Origin: Cellulophaga tyrosinoxydans
Lineage (GTDB): Bacteria; Bacteroidota; Bacteroidia; Flavobacteriales; Flavobacteriaceae
Direction of reading: 5' to 3'
Length of the DNA: 64,000 bases
Assembly: GCF_900176415.1 (NCBI RefSeq)
Contig: NZ_FWXO01000004.1
Span: 186,001-250,000, forward strand
Part shown: positions 37,437 through 47,118 of the stretch, in pieces
Layout of the letters: every line of letters begins with the position of its first letter
Position numbering within the stretch: position 1 is the first letter of the stretch
Translations under genes and position numbers: made by a program
The notes under the pieces: generated by a model
Told to the model about the DNA's origin: nothing
What the model saw: the letters and a program-made list of their open reading frames with translations, nothing else
Databases searched by the model: none

Positions 37437-38531
37437 CTATACGTTAAATCTAAAATGCATTACATCGCCATCTTTCACAATGTATTCCTTACCTTCTACA
37501 CGCATTTTACCAGCCTCTTTGACTTTGGATTCACTACCGAAGACAACAAAATCATCATAAGCAATAACTTCAGCACGGATAAATCCTTTTTCAAAATCTG
37601 TATGAATTACACCAGCCGCTTGAGGTGCCGTTGCCCCTACTGGAATGGTCCAAGCACGAACTTCTTTAACACCTGCGGTAAAATAAGTCTCTAAATTTAA
37701 AAGCTTATAGGCTCCACGTATTAATTTTCCCGAACCAGGCTCAGACAAACCTAAATCTTCTAAGAACATTTGACGTTCTTCATAGGTTTCTAATTCTGTT
37801 ATATCAGCCTCTGTACCTACCGCTAAAAAAATGACTTCTGCATTTTCATTGGCAACATTTGATTTTACTTTATCTACATAAGCATTTCCGTTCACAGCAG
37901 ACTCTTCGTCTACATTACAAACATACATTACAGGCTTATCTGTTATAAACTGCAAAGGGGTAACAAATTCCTTACGATCCTCTTTAGATATGTTTATCGC
38001 ACGTATCGAAACACCAGCTTCCAGCCCTGATTTGATGCTTAATAAAACTGCTTCTTCTTTTTGAGCTTCTTTATTACCTGTCTTAGCTGCTCTTTTTACT
38101 TTCTCTAATTTTTTATCTACAGTCTCTAAATCTTTCAACTGCAACTCCATATCAATAGTTTCCTTATCACGAATAGGATCCACAGAGCCATCAACATGCA
38201 CAATATTATCATTATCAAAACAACGTAAAACATGCAGAATAGCATCTGTCTCACGAATATTTCCTAAAAACTGATTTCCTAAGCCCTCTCCTTTACTAGC
38301 GCCTTTAACCAAACCTGCTATATCCACAATCTCAACTGTAGCTGGCAAAACACGTTCTGGATTCACCAATGATTCCAATTTTTGTAATCGAGGATCTGGC
38401 ACATTAACTACGCCAATATTTGGTTCTATAGTACAAAAAGGGAAATTTGCACTTTGTGCTTTTGCGTTTGATAAACAATTAAATAAAGTTGATTTACCTA
38501 CGTTTGGCAATCCTACGATTCCTGCTTTCAT
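37437..38531 (-). CDS. ychF: YchF, redox-regulated ribosome-binding ATPase (Obg family)
   Basis: Protein of 364 residues, the usual length. The G domain has [28 protein letters not shown] and the CNVDE motif in place of NKxD, which gives ATP preference. A coiled-coil region and a C-terminal TGS domain ending in [13 protein letters not shown] follow. YchF/Ola1 binds the ribosome and modulates stress response. It has a -7 element about 22 bases upstream and seems monocistronic. Confidence 0.96.
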   Translation of the reverse strand: MKAGIVGLPNVGKSTLFNCLSNAKAQSANFPFCTIEPNIGVVNVPDPRLQKLESLVNPERVLPATVEIVDIAGLVKGASKGEGLGNQFLGNIRETDAILHVLRCFDNDNIVHVDGSVDPIRDKETIDMELQLKDLETVDKKLEKVKRAAKTGNKEAQKEEAVLLSIKSGLEAGVSIRAINISKEDRKEFVTPLQFITDKPVMYVCNVDEESAVNGNAYVDKVKSNVANENAEVIFLAVGTEADITELETYEERQMFLEDLGLSEPGSGKLIRGAYKLLNLETYFTAGVKEVRAWTIPVGATAPQAAGVIHTDFEKGFIRAEVIAYDDFVVFGSESKVKEAGKMRVEGKEYIVKDGDVMHFRFNV

Positions 38532-38552
38532 CAGAGTCTATTTTTTTCGGTG

Positions 38553-38560
38553 CAAATATA
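38553..38560 (-). promoter_or_regulatory. -7 element upstream of ychF
   Basis: The minus strand reads TATATTTG, a full match to TAnnTTTG, 21 bases before the ychF ATG. The -33 element is not convincing. Confidence 0.5.
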
Positions 38561-38739
38561 GCTTTTACCAATAGAATTTCACGACAATAAATCGGTAAAG
38601 ATTTTTTCATCAATTAGTTTATTTAACTATCACATTTCTAATTTTTAATCCAATTCTTTCAATTATTAGTAATTTTTTTCTTAATTTAACCTTTTGTTAA
38701 CTTTCTTTATCCCCAAATGATAAGGTGTAAACTGCTTAA

Positions 38740-39318
38740 ATGCTAGATAATAAAGAACATATTTTATGGAGTTTATTTCTAGAAGGCGATAAAAATGCAT
38801 TTTCTGCCATATTTAAAATGCACTATTCGTCTTTATACAATTATGGTATAAAAATATGTGGAAACACGCATTTGGTGGAAGATGTGCTTCAAAGTTTCTT
38901 TATTAATCTTTTTGAAAATAGAAAAAGAATTGGTGAAGTGAGCAACGTTAAAGGTTATATATTCATTTCTTATCGCAGAGCCCTGTTTGCTTATCTTAAA
39001 AAGGAAAGCATTTTTACAGAAATTAAAAATGATACTCACAACAGATCCAATTTTGAAATATCTCCTGAAGAAATTCATATTAATCAAGATTTCTCTTCTG
39101 TACAAAAGGAAACTATCTCCAAAATTTTAAACACTTTAGCACCAAGAGAGCGCGAAGTAATTTACCTGAAGTATTACAGTGAATTAGAAACTAATGAGAT
39201 TTCCAATATTATGGATATTTCATATCAAAGTGTTTTAAACACCCTACAAAAAGCATTTACCAAGCTAAGAAAAGAAGTTGAAAACGCTGTACTTACTGCT
39301 ATTTTAAAAAAAAAGTAA
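38740..39318 (+). CDS. ECF-type RNA polymerase sigma factor
   Basis: Protein of 192 residues with sigma region 2 (KMHYSSLYNYGIKICGNTHLVEDVLQ) and region 4 (LAPREREVIYLKYYSELETNEISN, SYQSVLNTLQKAFTKL). It belongs to the FecI-like ECF group of Bacteroidetes, which are controlled by FecR anti-sigma factors and TonB receptors. The fecR-like gene follows after 88 bases and a signalling receptor comes next, so the three form one regulatory unit. Confidence 0.92.
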   Translation: MLDNKEHILWSLFLEGDKNAFSAIFKMHYSSLYNYGIKICGNTHLVEDVLQSFFINLFENRKRIGEVSNVKGYIFISYRRALFAYLKKESIFTEIKNDTHNRSNFEISPEEIHINQDFSSVQKETISKILNTLAPREREVIYLKYYSELETNEISNIMDISYQSVLNTLQKAFTKLRKEVENAVLTAILKKK

Positions 39319-39406
39319 AAAAAATAACTTTTTTTAGGGTATAAAAATAACTTCTATTACTCTATATAAATACAAGCACCTAATACATTTACTTTCTTAA
39401 CTACTG

Positions 39407-40402
39407 ATGCAAGAGAATAAACAACATTTATTAGAAAATCTATTAAACGATACCTCGTTTAAAAACTGGGTTTATAAAAAAAACAGGAATGATATTGCTT
39501 TTTGGAATAATTGGATTGCCAATAACGCTGAATATATTGACACCATATACGCTGCTCGAGATATTGTAATTGGAATACGCTTTAATAAATCGGAATTAAG
39601 TGAAGACTTTATTAATGATAAGTTAGACAATGTAATTAAAAAAAATACCGACTCTACAATTGATAATGGAGCTAAGTCTAATAAGAAAATAGAACTAATC
39701 TATGCCACATCAGTACTACTAAGTGGGATTATACTTTTTTTTGCAGCCAATTTTTTCACCGCTACCTCTGAAGTTATACACAAAACTGGATTTGGAGAAA
39801 TAATTGATTTAAAATTACCCGATGGAACAACGGTTGTTTTGAATGGAAATTCGGAATTAAAATACAATAAAGACAATTCTAGAGATGTGGTTTTAAATGG
39901 TGAAGCCTATTTTAAAGTAAAATCTAAACCCTCTACCAAAGCAAAATTTTGGGTAACAACACAAGACTTAAAAGTTGAAGTTTTTGGCACCCATTTTAAC
40001 GTGAATACGCGTAATAAAAAAACCGATGTTTTATTAGATGAGGGTTCTATTAGTTTACTATTAGAAAATGGCAACTCTACAAAAATGCAGCCAGGCGAAA
40101 TAGTCACCTACTCAAAAGAGAGCGACAAGATTGTTCATAACAAAGTAAATAGCAACATAAAATATACGCACTGGATAGACGGCACTTATATTTTTAACAA
40201 TGTAACACTTTTAGAAGTAATGCAATATATTGAAAATGCCTACGGAATAGCCTCAGAGTTTAAAAACCCAAACACAAAGAACATTGTCATAACTGGTGGT
40301 ATTCCTAACGAAAACTTAACCATTTGTATTATGGCCTTAGAAAAGGCATCAGGCGTAACAATTCAAAAACAGAATAATAAACTCTTAATTATTGAAAATT
40401 AA
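39407..40402 (+). CDS. FecR-family anti-sigma factor
   Basis: Protein of 331 residues with an N-terminal cytoplasmic part (about 1-95) that would hold the sigma factor, one membrane helix (about 97-116), a periplasmic FecR domain (IIDLKLPDGTTVVLNGNSELKYN, VLNGEAYFKV, FGTHFNVNT) and a C-terminal DUF4974-type secretin-like domain (YIFNNVTLLEVMQYIENAYG). It receives the signal from the STN domain of the receptor 19 bases downstream and releases the ECF sigma factor. Substrate specificity is not visible. Confidence 0.93.
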   Translation: MQENKQHLLENLLNDTSFKNWVYKKNRNDIAFWNNWIANNAEYIDTIYAARDIVIGIRFNKSELSEDFINDKLDNVIKKNTDSTIDNGAKSNKKIELIYATSVLLSGIILFFAANFFTATSEVIHKTGFGEIIDLKLPDGTTVVLNGNSELKYNKDNSRDVVLNGEAYFKVKSKPSTKAKFWVTTQDLKVEVFGTHFNVNTRNKKTDVLLDEGSISLLLENGNSTKMQPGEIVTYSKESDKIVHNKVNSNIKYTHWIDGTYIFNNVTLLEVMQYIENAYGIASEFKNPNTKNIVITGGIPNENLTICIMALEKASGVTIQKQNNKLLIIEN

Positions 40403-40421
40403 ATAACTAAAACTCGCAATT

Positions 40422-43400
40422 ATGAAACAAAAACAAATTATTAAAACGCTAGGCTCACTGCTCTTTTTTATAGGAGTAATTGGGATTGGCCACGCTGAAG
40501 TGCGTGAATTGACCAAAAATGCTGATAAAATAGCATTATCAGAATTTTTAAATGACATAAGTAAAAAACATAACGTGTTTTTCACTTACAATCCTTCACT
40601 TTTATCAGGATCATCACTTAATCCTAAAGATTATGATTTTGAAAAATTAGAGTCGATTTTATCAAAGTTAGAAAAGAAAACTAGTTTCGACTTTGAATAT
40701 TTAGGTAATAAGTATTACGTGGTATATCACAAAAAAGAAGCCCAATTATTTATAAAAAGCAGCCCAATTTTAAATAATTCTCTTTTTGCCCTCCCTTCAA
40801 CCACAATTGTTTTACAACAAGAAATAAAAGGTACTGTTGTTGATGAAGATGGATCTCCTTTACCTGGCGCTTCTATAGTAATAAAAGGCACTACAACAGG
40901 TGCAACTACTGATTTTGATGGTAATTTTTCTATCGATGCCAACATGGGTGATGTGCTTATTGTTTCTTACATAGGTTTTGAAACAAAAAACGTAACGGTA
41001 AATAATACCAAAATGTCAATTAAATTGTCTTCTGGCGTAGCTTTAGAAGAAGTTATCATTGTTGGTTCTCGTAACCCAAATAGAACAGCAACAGAAAGTA
41101 CTGTTCCTGTAGATGTAATTGATATGAAAGAATTAAATAATGTAGCTCCACAGGTGAATTTAAATCAAATTCTGAATTATGTAGCTCCTTCTTTTACTTC
41201 CAATACACAAACAATTTCTGATGGTACAGACCATATTGATCCTGCTTCATTAAGAGGTCTAGGCCCTGATCAGGTTTTGGTTTTAATTAATGGAAAAAGA
41301 AGACATACTTCTTCATTAATAAATGTTAACGGAACATTTGGTAGAGGAAGTGTTGGTACCGATTTAAACGCTATTCCTGCAGCAGCAATACAACGTATTG
41401 AGGTTCTAAGAGATGGTGCAGCTGCACAATACGGATCCGATGCAATTGCTGGGGTAATTAACATTATTTTAAATAAAAATGTAAATGAACTAACTGCAAC
41501 AGTTACAACTGGAGCCAATTTCACAAAAAACGCTAATGATCAAACAGGTGGTGTAGACGGTCAGACAACCAATGTAGCTGCAAGCTATGGTTTACCTATT
41601 GGTGAAAATGGAGGCTACATTAATTTCTCTGGAGATTTTGACGTTCGTGATGATTACAGTCGAATGAAAGAATGGGAAGGTGGAATTTTTAACCTTTATA
41701 ATACTGTAGAAAGAGTTGCTAATAATGCAGGATATGATATTGCTAACTTATTAGATGATGATGTAGCTGATGTTATACAATACACTGATTTAGCAGGGAT
41801 AAACCGTAATGGAGCATCAACAAAAGCAGAGTTAAGAACATTATTATCTGGTGATAATACTACAGCTGAATTAGCTGCTAGAGGACAACAGCGTAGTGAT
41901 TACAACATGCGTGTTGGTCAATCTGCACTGCGAGGTGGACGTTTATTCGCTAATTTTTCACTTCCATTAGATGACAATGGTACCGAATTATATTCTTTCG
42001 CAGGAATTAGTTCAAGAACTGGTAATTCAGCTGGTTTTTATAGACTTCCTAATCAGAGTAGAACATATACACCTGCCTATATCAATGGTTTTTTACCTGA
42101 AATAAACTCCAATATTAAAGACAGATCATTATCAATTGGAATAAAAGGTAAGATTGGCGATTGGGGTGTAGACTTTAGTAACACCTATGGTAAAAACTCA
42201 TTTTTATATACTATTGGTAATACCTTTAATGCTTCCATGCAAAATGCTTCTCCAACGTTTTTTGATGCAGGAGGATTTTCATTCTCTCAGAATACAACAA
42301 ACCTTGATGTAACTCAATTCTTTGAAGATGCATTGGCGGGCTTAAATGTTGCTTTTGGTGCGGAGTATAGAGTTGAAAATTATGATATTGTTGCAGGAGA
42401 AGAAGCTTCCTATGGTCAATATACTGCTAATGGCCAATTAATTACTTTGGCGAGCCAGAGCGCTTCCCAAGATTTCTTTGGTGCATCGCGCCCTGGTGGA
42501 TCACAAGTGTTTCCAGGATTTAGCCCTAAGAATGAATTATCTCGTGGAAGAAGTAATGTTGCTGCATATTTTGATACAGAAGCAGATTTCTCAGAGAAAT
42601 TTTTAATGAGTTTTGCAACTCGTTTTGAAAATTATAGCGATTTTGGCTCAACATTAAATTTTAAACTAGCATCTCGATTTAAGGCTACCGATAATTTAAA
42701 TATTAGAGCTGCTGTAAACACAGGGTTTAGAGCACCATCATTACATCAAATTAATTTTAATTCCACTTCTACTATTTTTGATCAAGCAGGTAACCCACAA
42801 GAGGTTGGAACTTTTGCTAATGATAGTAGAGCGGCAAAATTATTAGGAATCCCTGAATTAAAACAAGAAACATCTAAAAGTGTTAGCTTAGGATTAACTG
42901 CTAAAATACCTGATGCAAATTTAACTGTTACTGTTGATGGCTATTTTGTTAAAATTAATGATCGTGTTGTATATACAGGTCAATTTAGCGGACCAGGAAC
43001 TGGAACAGAATTAGATAATTTACTGAGACAAGCGAATGCTACCGCAGCATCGTTCTTTGCTAATGCTATTGATACAGAATCCAAAGGATTAGATGTGGTT
43101 ATTACTCATAATACTACTTTTGGTGATAGCTGGAGATTAAAATCTGATTTAGCTGGTACTTTTTCTAAAACTAAAAAAGTGGGGGATATAAATGCTTCGC
43201 AAGTATTACGTGATGCAGGTCTTGTAGACACTTACTTCCCAGAAGATAGTAGAGTATATTTAGAAGAAGCTGTTCCTAGAACTAAAATAAATTTATCTAA
43301 CAGTTTAACTTCAAATAAAATGATCTTCTTTTTAAGAAATGTTTATTTTGGTGAAGTTACAGAGGCAACAACAACAGTGGCTAACCAACAAGTATTTGGC

Positions 43401-43616
43401 ACAAAGTTAGTAACTGATTTATCTGTAGGTTACAAAGCTACTGACGATTTAACCTTTACTATTGGAGCAAATAACCTTTTTGATATTTATCCAGACAGAG
43501 CTGACGCTGCTTTTGGCAACAGAAGTGACGGACGTTTTGATTGGTCAAGAAGAGCACAACAATTTGGTATTGGTGGTAGATTCTTATTTGCAAGGGTTAG
43601 TTTTGCACTTAAATAA
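40422..43616 (+). CDS. TonB-dependent receptor with STN signalling domain
   Basis: Protein of 1064 residues. In order: signal peptide (cleaved after GHA, about residue 25), STN secretin-like domain (about 35-105), carboxypeptidase-regulatory domain (about 130-205: IKGTVVDEDGSPLPGASIVI), a plug (SLRGLGPDQVLVLINGKRRH, DGAAAQYGSDAIAGVIN) and a 22-strand barrel. The STN domain identifies a transducing receptor acting on the FecR partner upstream. There is no SusD gene beside it, so it is unlikely to be a classical polysaccharide-binding pair. The ligand is unknown. A paralogue without STN lies downstream (43914-46607). Confidence 0.92.
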   Translation: MKQKQIIKTLGSLLFFIGVIGIGHAEVRELTKNADKIALSEFLNDISKKHNVFFTYNPSLLSGSSLNPKDYDFEKLESILSKLEKKTSFDFEYLGNKYYVVYHKKEAQLFIKSSPILNNSLFALPSTTIVLQQEIKGTVVDEDGSPLPGASIVIKGTTTGATTDFDGNFSIDANMGDVLIVSYIGFETKNVTVNNTKMSIKLSSGVALEEVIIVGSRNPNRTATESTVPVDVIDMKELNNVAPQVNLNQILNYVAPSFTSNTQTISDGTDHIDPASLRGLGPDQVLVLINGKRRHTSSLINVNGTFGRGSVGTDLNAIPAAAIQRIEVLRDGAAAQYGSDAIAGVINIILNKNVNELTATVTTGANFTKNANDQTGGVDGQTTNVAASYGLPIGENGGYINFSGDFDVRDDYSRMKEWEGGIFNLYNTVERVANNAGYDIANLLDDDVADVIQYTDLAGINRNGASTKAELRTLLSGDNTTAELAARGQQRSDYNMRVGQSALRGGRLFANFSLPLDDNGTELYSFAGISSRTGNSAGFYRLPNQSRTYTPAYINGFLPEINSNIKDRSLSIGIKGKIGDWGVDFSNTYGKNSFLYTIGNTFNASMQNASPTFFDAGGFSFSQNTTNLDVTQFFEDALAGLNVAFGAEYRVENYDIVAGEEASYGQYTANGQLITLASQSASQDFFGASRPGGSQVFPGFSPKNELSRGRSNVAAYFDTEADFSEKFLMSFATRFENYSDFGSTLNFKLASRFKATDNLNIRAAVNTGFRAPSLHQINFNSTSTIFDQAGNPQEVGTFANDSRAAKLLGIPELKQETSKSVSLGLTAKIPDANLTVTVDGYFVKINDRVVYTGQFSGPGTGTELDNLLRQANATAASFFANAIDTESKGLDVVITHNTTFGDSWRLKSDLAGTFSKTKKVGDINASQVLRDAGLVDTYFPEDSRVYLEEAVPRTKINLSNSLTSNKMIFFLRNVYFGEVTEATTTVANQQVFGTKLVTDLSVGYKATDDLTFTIGANNLFDIYPDRADAAFGNRSDGRFDWSRRAQQFGIGGRFLFARVSFALK

Positions 43617-43633
43617 AAATAAAATAGTGATTC

Positions 43634-43657
43634 AAAAGCCACCAATTGGTGGCTTTT
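43634..43657 (+). terminator. Terminator after the STN receptor gene
   Basis: 10-bp stem AAAAGCCACC / GGTGGCTTTT around AATT with a T-run, 18 bases after the stop. It separates the sigma-FecR-receptor transcript from the second receptor gene. Confidence 0.9.
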
Positions 43658-43787
43658 TTATTTACATAAATAATTGTAATACAATAGGTAGAATATGATT
43701 TTCACCCTTCTTTTAGATAGTTTATTTAAGAGCTAAGGCACGATTAGCAGTACATTACAAATATTCATGGATTCTCATTCATTGAAC

Positions 43788-43826
43788 ACATTTATCAAGA
43801 AAAATGTAGTAAATGAGGATAAATGT
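43788..43826. other. Spaced inverted repeat between the two receptor genes
   Basis: ACATTTATC (43788-43796) and GATAAATGT (43818-43826), 21 bases apart, about 90 bases before the second receptor's ATG. Beyond the terminator the 297-base gap (43617-43913) holds no other recognisable gene. The repeat might be an operator for the second receptor gene, or chance in AT-rich DNA. Confidence 0.35.
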
Positions 43827-43913
43827 CTTTAAAACTGAATATTATTTCAAAAGAAAATGTTAAACTGAATCATTTTATCTAAATTCACGCTTCAAACTCA
43901 AAAATTACTTTTT

Positions 43914-46607
43914 ATGAAATTAACGAACATTATTACACTTTTGCTATTTTTTAGCATTTCGGTTGTATTTTCTCAAACGGAGATTAAAGGAACTGTTACA
44001 GATGGAGAAGGTATGCCTTTAGCCGGAGCCAATATTGTTGAAAAAGGTACTGTAAATGGAACCACCACTGATTTTGATGGTAATTATAGTATTAAAGTTA
44101 AGGAAAATGCAATTCTTATTTTTAGTTATATAGGATTTGCCACCGTCGAAGAAAGCGTGTCTGGAAAATCCACATTAAATGTTAGTTTAGCGGAAGGAAT
44201 GCAGCTAAACGAGATACAATTAGTAGGCTCAAGAAGCCCAAGAAGAACAGCAACTGATACTCCTGTCCCTGTTGACGTTTTAGATGTAGCTGAAATAGCA
44301 TCAAATACTGGTAAAGTAGAAATTAATGATATTTTACAATTTGCAGCACCATCGTTTAATGCTAGTAAACAATCGGGATCTGACGGTGCGGACCATATTG
44401 TACCTGCTTCTTTAAGAGGTTTAGGTCCGGATCAAACATTAGTGTTAGTTAATGGAAAAAGACGTCATCAGTCTTCTTTAGTTAACATTTTTGGGACTAG
44501 AGGAAGAGGTAATTCTGGTACTGATTTAAATGCAATTCCCGCTTCTGCCATAAAACGAATTGAGGTTTTGCGTGATGGCGCTTCTGCTCAGTACGGTTCA
44601 GATGCCATTGCAGGGGTTATCAACATCGTTCTTAAAAATAATACGGACGGTTTTACTGGTGGTGTTACTTATGGTGCTTACAGTACTGCAATTGGAGAGG
44701 GTTGGGCTGAAGAAAGTGGTGAAACACTCTATAATGTTGAAGGTGAAAATAGACTTGATGGAAAAAGCAAAAAATTTGATGGTGCAACAACTAGAATAGA
44801 TGCAAATTATGGATTGCCTATCGGTGAAAATGGAGGGTTTATAAACTTTACAACTGAATTTTTATCTAGAGATAAAACACTAAGACCTGGTTTTGCATGG
44901 AGAAAAGGATACGGTAGCGCAGCTATAGAAGGTTTTAATTTTATGATTAACTCATCTATTCCTCTTGATGATAATACAGAATTATATGCTTTTGGAGGAA
45001 GAAACTTTAGAGATACAAATGCTAATGCGTTCTCTAGAGATAGTTTTGATGATGGTGATAATAGAAGTGTGCCTAGTTTATATCCAAATGGTTTTACGCC
45101 TCAAATTACTTCTCTAATTACAGATGTTTCAGTTTCTACAGGTATTAGACACACAACCGCTAATGGTTGGAATGTAGATTTTAATAATACATACGGAAAA
45201 AACAACTTTCACTACTATATAAAAAATACGAATAATGCTTCGTTAAAAGATGCTTCACCAACAGATTTTGATGCTGGTGGACATTATCTTTCTATGAATA
45301 CTACAGGATTAGATTTTAGTAAGTATTTTGAAGATGTGGCATCGGGAATCAACATTGCCTATGGATTTGAATACAGAACTGAAAACTTTGGAATATTCTC
45401 TGGAGAAGAAGCATCTTATGCATTATACGATGATAATGGTATTGCTATAACAAACCCAGCAACGCAAACCGTTGCTCAAGATAGCAATGGAGATGATTTA
45501 CCAGGTGGCTCACAAGGTTTTCCAGGCTACAGCCCTGACAATACTGTAGACAGAAGTAGAACAAACTATGGTATTTATTTAGATACTGAATTAAATGTTA
45601 CCGAAGACTTTATGCTTGGCGGTGCAGCGCGTTATGAAAATTATAGTGATTTTGGTAAAACTATAAATTTCAAATTAGCAAGTAGATATAAAATTGGTGA
45701 TGATTTTGCTTTTAGAGGGTCAATATCTACTGGTTTTAGAGCGCCTTCACTTGCTCAACTGTATTATAACTTAATCTTTACAAATATAGTTGCAGGGGTA
45801 TCTGTGCCTTCTTTATTATCTGCGAATAATAGTACAGTAACTAAGGCCTTTGGAATTGGACAGTTGAATGAAGAAAAAGCATTTAATGCAAGTTTAGGAT
45901 TTACGTATAATACTGGTGGGTTTTCTGCAACAATAGATGCCTATTCCATCTCTGTTGATGACAGAATTATATTAACTGATAACTTTACTGACCAAACTGT
46001 ATTAGGACCGTTAGGTGTTGATGCTGCACAGTTTTTTGCCAATGGTGTTGACACAAGAACTACGGGACTTGATATTGTATTAGGTTATGAAACTAGAATA
46101 AATGATGATGCTAAAGTTAATATAGCATTAATAGGTAATTTGAATAAGTTAGATATTAAGAAAATTAATAATGGAAACTTAAATGAATTTACTTTTTTCG
46201 GTCCATTTTCTCAAGCCTATCTTAAAGCAGCTGCACCAGATTATAAATTTGGTTTAAACCTAGGGTATACTTCTGAAAAATTTGATGCAAATGTTAGTTT
46301 TACGCAATTTAGCGAGGTTAAACTTCAAGATTTTCAATGGGTAGATACTCCAGCTACAACTCAGGCTGAAGCTGATGCCTTATTCCCTATAGCAACAGAT
46401 ATTTATAAAGCAGCATTAGTTACTGACTTAAGTTTAGGGTATAATTTTAGTGAAAATTTAAAATTAACCATAGGTGCAAATAATTTATTTAATAAATACC
46501 CTACTCCACAGTTTGATGCTTGGACTGATCAAGGTGGTTTAGCCGATTCTGTTCAAATGGGATCTGACGGAATGTATTTGTTTAGTAGAATTAATTTCAA
46601 ATTCTAA
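43914..46607 (+). CDS. TonB-dependent receptor, paralogue without STN domain
   Basis: Protein of 897 residues with a signal peptide (cleaved near VVFSQ), a carboxypeptidase-regulatory domain (about 23-100: IKGTVTDGEGMPLAGANIVEKGT), a plug (SLRGLGPDQTLVLVNGKRRH) and a barrel ending in FKF. The plug and barrel closely follow those of the upstream receptor (matching GSR-x-P-x-RTAT, DHI-x-PASLRGLGPDQ and GIYLDTEL-type segments), so the genes arose by duplication. It lacks the STN domain, so it is not expected to signal to the sigma/FecR pair. There is no adjacent SusD gene. The substrate is unknown. Confidence 0.9.
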   Translation: MKLTNIITLLLFFSISVVFSQTEIKGTVTDGEGMPLAGANIVEKGTVNGTTTDFDGNYSIKVKENAILIFSYIGFATVEESVSGKSTLNVSLAEGMQLNEIQLVGSRSPRRTATDTPVPVDVLDVAEIASNTGKVEINDILQFAAPSFNASKQSGSDGADHIVPASLRGLGPDQTLVLVNGKRRHQSSLVNIFGTRGRGNSGTDLNAIPASAIKRIEVLRDGASAQYGSDAIAGVINIVLKNNTDGFTGGVTYGAYSTAIGEGWAEESGETLYNVEGENRLDGKSKKFDGATTRIDANYGLPIGENGGFINFTTEFLSRDKTLRPGFAWRKGYGSAAIEGFNFMINSSIPLDDNTELYAFGGRNFRDTNANAFSRDSFDDGDNRSVPSLYPNGFTPQITSLITDVSVSTGIRHTTANGWNVDFNNTYGKNNFHYYIKNTNNASLKDASPTDFDAGGHYLSMNTTGLDFSKYFEDVASGINIAYGFEYRTENFGIFSGEEASYALYDDNGIAITNPATQTVAQDSNGDDLPGGSQGFPGYSPDNTVDRSRTNYGIYLDTELNVTEDFMLGGAARYENYSDFGKTINFKLASRYKIGDDFAFRGSISTGFRAPSLAQLYYNLIFTNIVAGVSVPSLLSANNSTVTKAFGIGQLNEEKAFNASLGFTYNTGGFSATIDAYSISVDDRIILTDNFTDQTVLGPLGVDAAQFFANGVDTRTTGLDIVLGYETRINDDAKVNIALIGNLNKLDIKKINNGNLNEFTFFGPFSQAYLKAAAPDYKFGLNLGYTSEKFDANVSFTQFSEVKLQDFQWVDTPATTQAEADALFPIATDIYKAALVTDLSLGYNFSENLKLTIGANNLFNKYPTPQFDAWTDQGGLADSVQMGSDGMYLFSRINFKF

Positions 46608-46620
46608 ATTAAATAGCAAA

Positions 46621-46661
46621 AAAAAGAAACCCTGACTTTAAAGTCAGGGTTTCTTTTTTTT
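46621..46661. terminator. Bidirectional terminator between receptor and ferredoxin
   Basis: Perfect 19-bp inverted repeat (46621-46639 and 46640-46658) with A/T runs at both ends. It serves the convergent receptor gene (plus) and the ferredoxin gene (minus). Confidence 0.93.
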
Positions 46662-46677
46662 AAATATAGTATTAAAT

Positions 46678-47031
46678 TTAAGCATCAGGATGCATAAACT
46701 TTTGCTTTGATAATAATACTTCTTCACTCTCTACATGGTTATCATCAGGCACGCAACAATCCACTGGACATACTGCCGCACATTGTGGTTCCTCATGGAA
46801 TCCCATACATTCTGTACACTTGTCTGGAGAAATATAATAAATTTCATCACTTATAGGCTCTTGTACATCATCTGCATTAACTTCTTTTCCATTAGGTAGT
46901 ACAACATTTCCTTTTAAAGAAGTACCGTCACTGTATCTCCATTCGTCTGCGCCTTCGTAAATTGCGGTATTAGGACATTCTGGTTCACAAGCTCCGCAAT
47001 TTATACATTCGTCTGTTATTATAATTGCCAT
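46678..47031 (-). CDS. 2[4Fe-4S] ferredoxin
   Basis: Protein of 117 residues. The first cluster motif is [12 protein letters not shown] and the second [21 protein letters not shown], which has an insertion between the second and third Cys as in Azotobacter-type and Chromatium-type ferredoxins. A hydrophilic insert (about 25-65) separates the two. It is a soluble electron carrier with unknown partners. The acyl-CoA reductase gene is divergent, 87 bases away. Confidence 0.93.
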   Translation of the reverse strand: MAIIITDECINCGACEPECPNTAIYEGADEWRYSDGTSLKGNVVLPNGKEVNADDVQEPISDEIYYISPDKCTECMGFHEEPQCAAVCPVDCCVPDDNHVESEEVLLSKQKFMHPDA

Positions 47032-47118
47032 AATTTTCTTTTTCTTTTAGCCTGAATTTATTTCAGGATCAATACTTTTGCACAAAGGTAAAACCTAATA
47101 CAATCCTAAACAAATATA

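Noticed and set aside
43462-43698. 78-residue plus-strand frame at the end of the first receptor gene
   Set aside because: Overlaps the last 50 codons of the receptor in another frame and runs through its terminator; no independent signals.
43788-43826. Strong operator between the two receptor genes
   Set aside because: The 9-bp arms are 21 bases apart in AT-rich DNA, so chance is plausible; kept only as a low-confidence feature.
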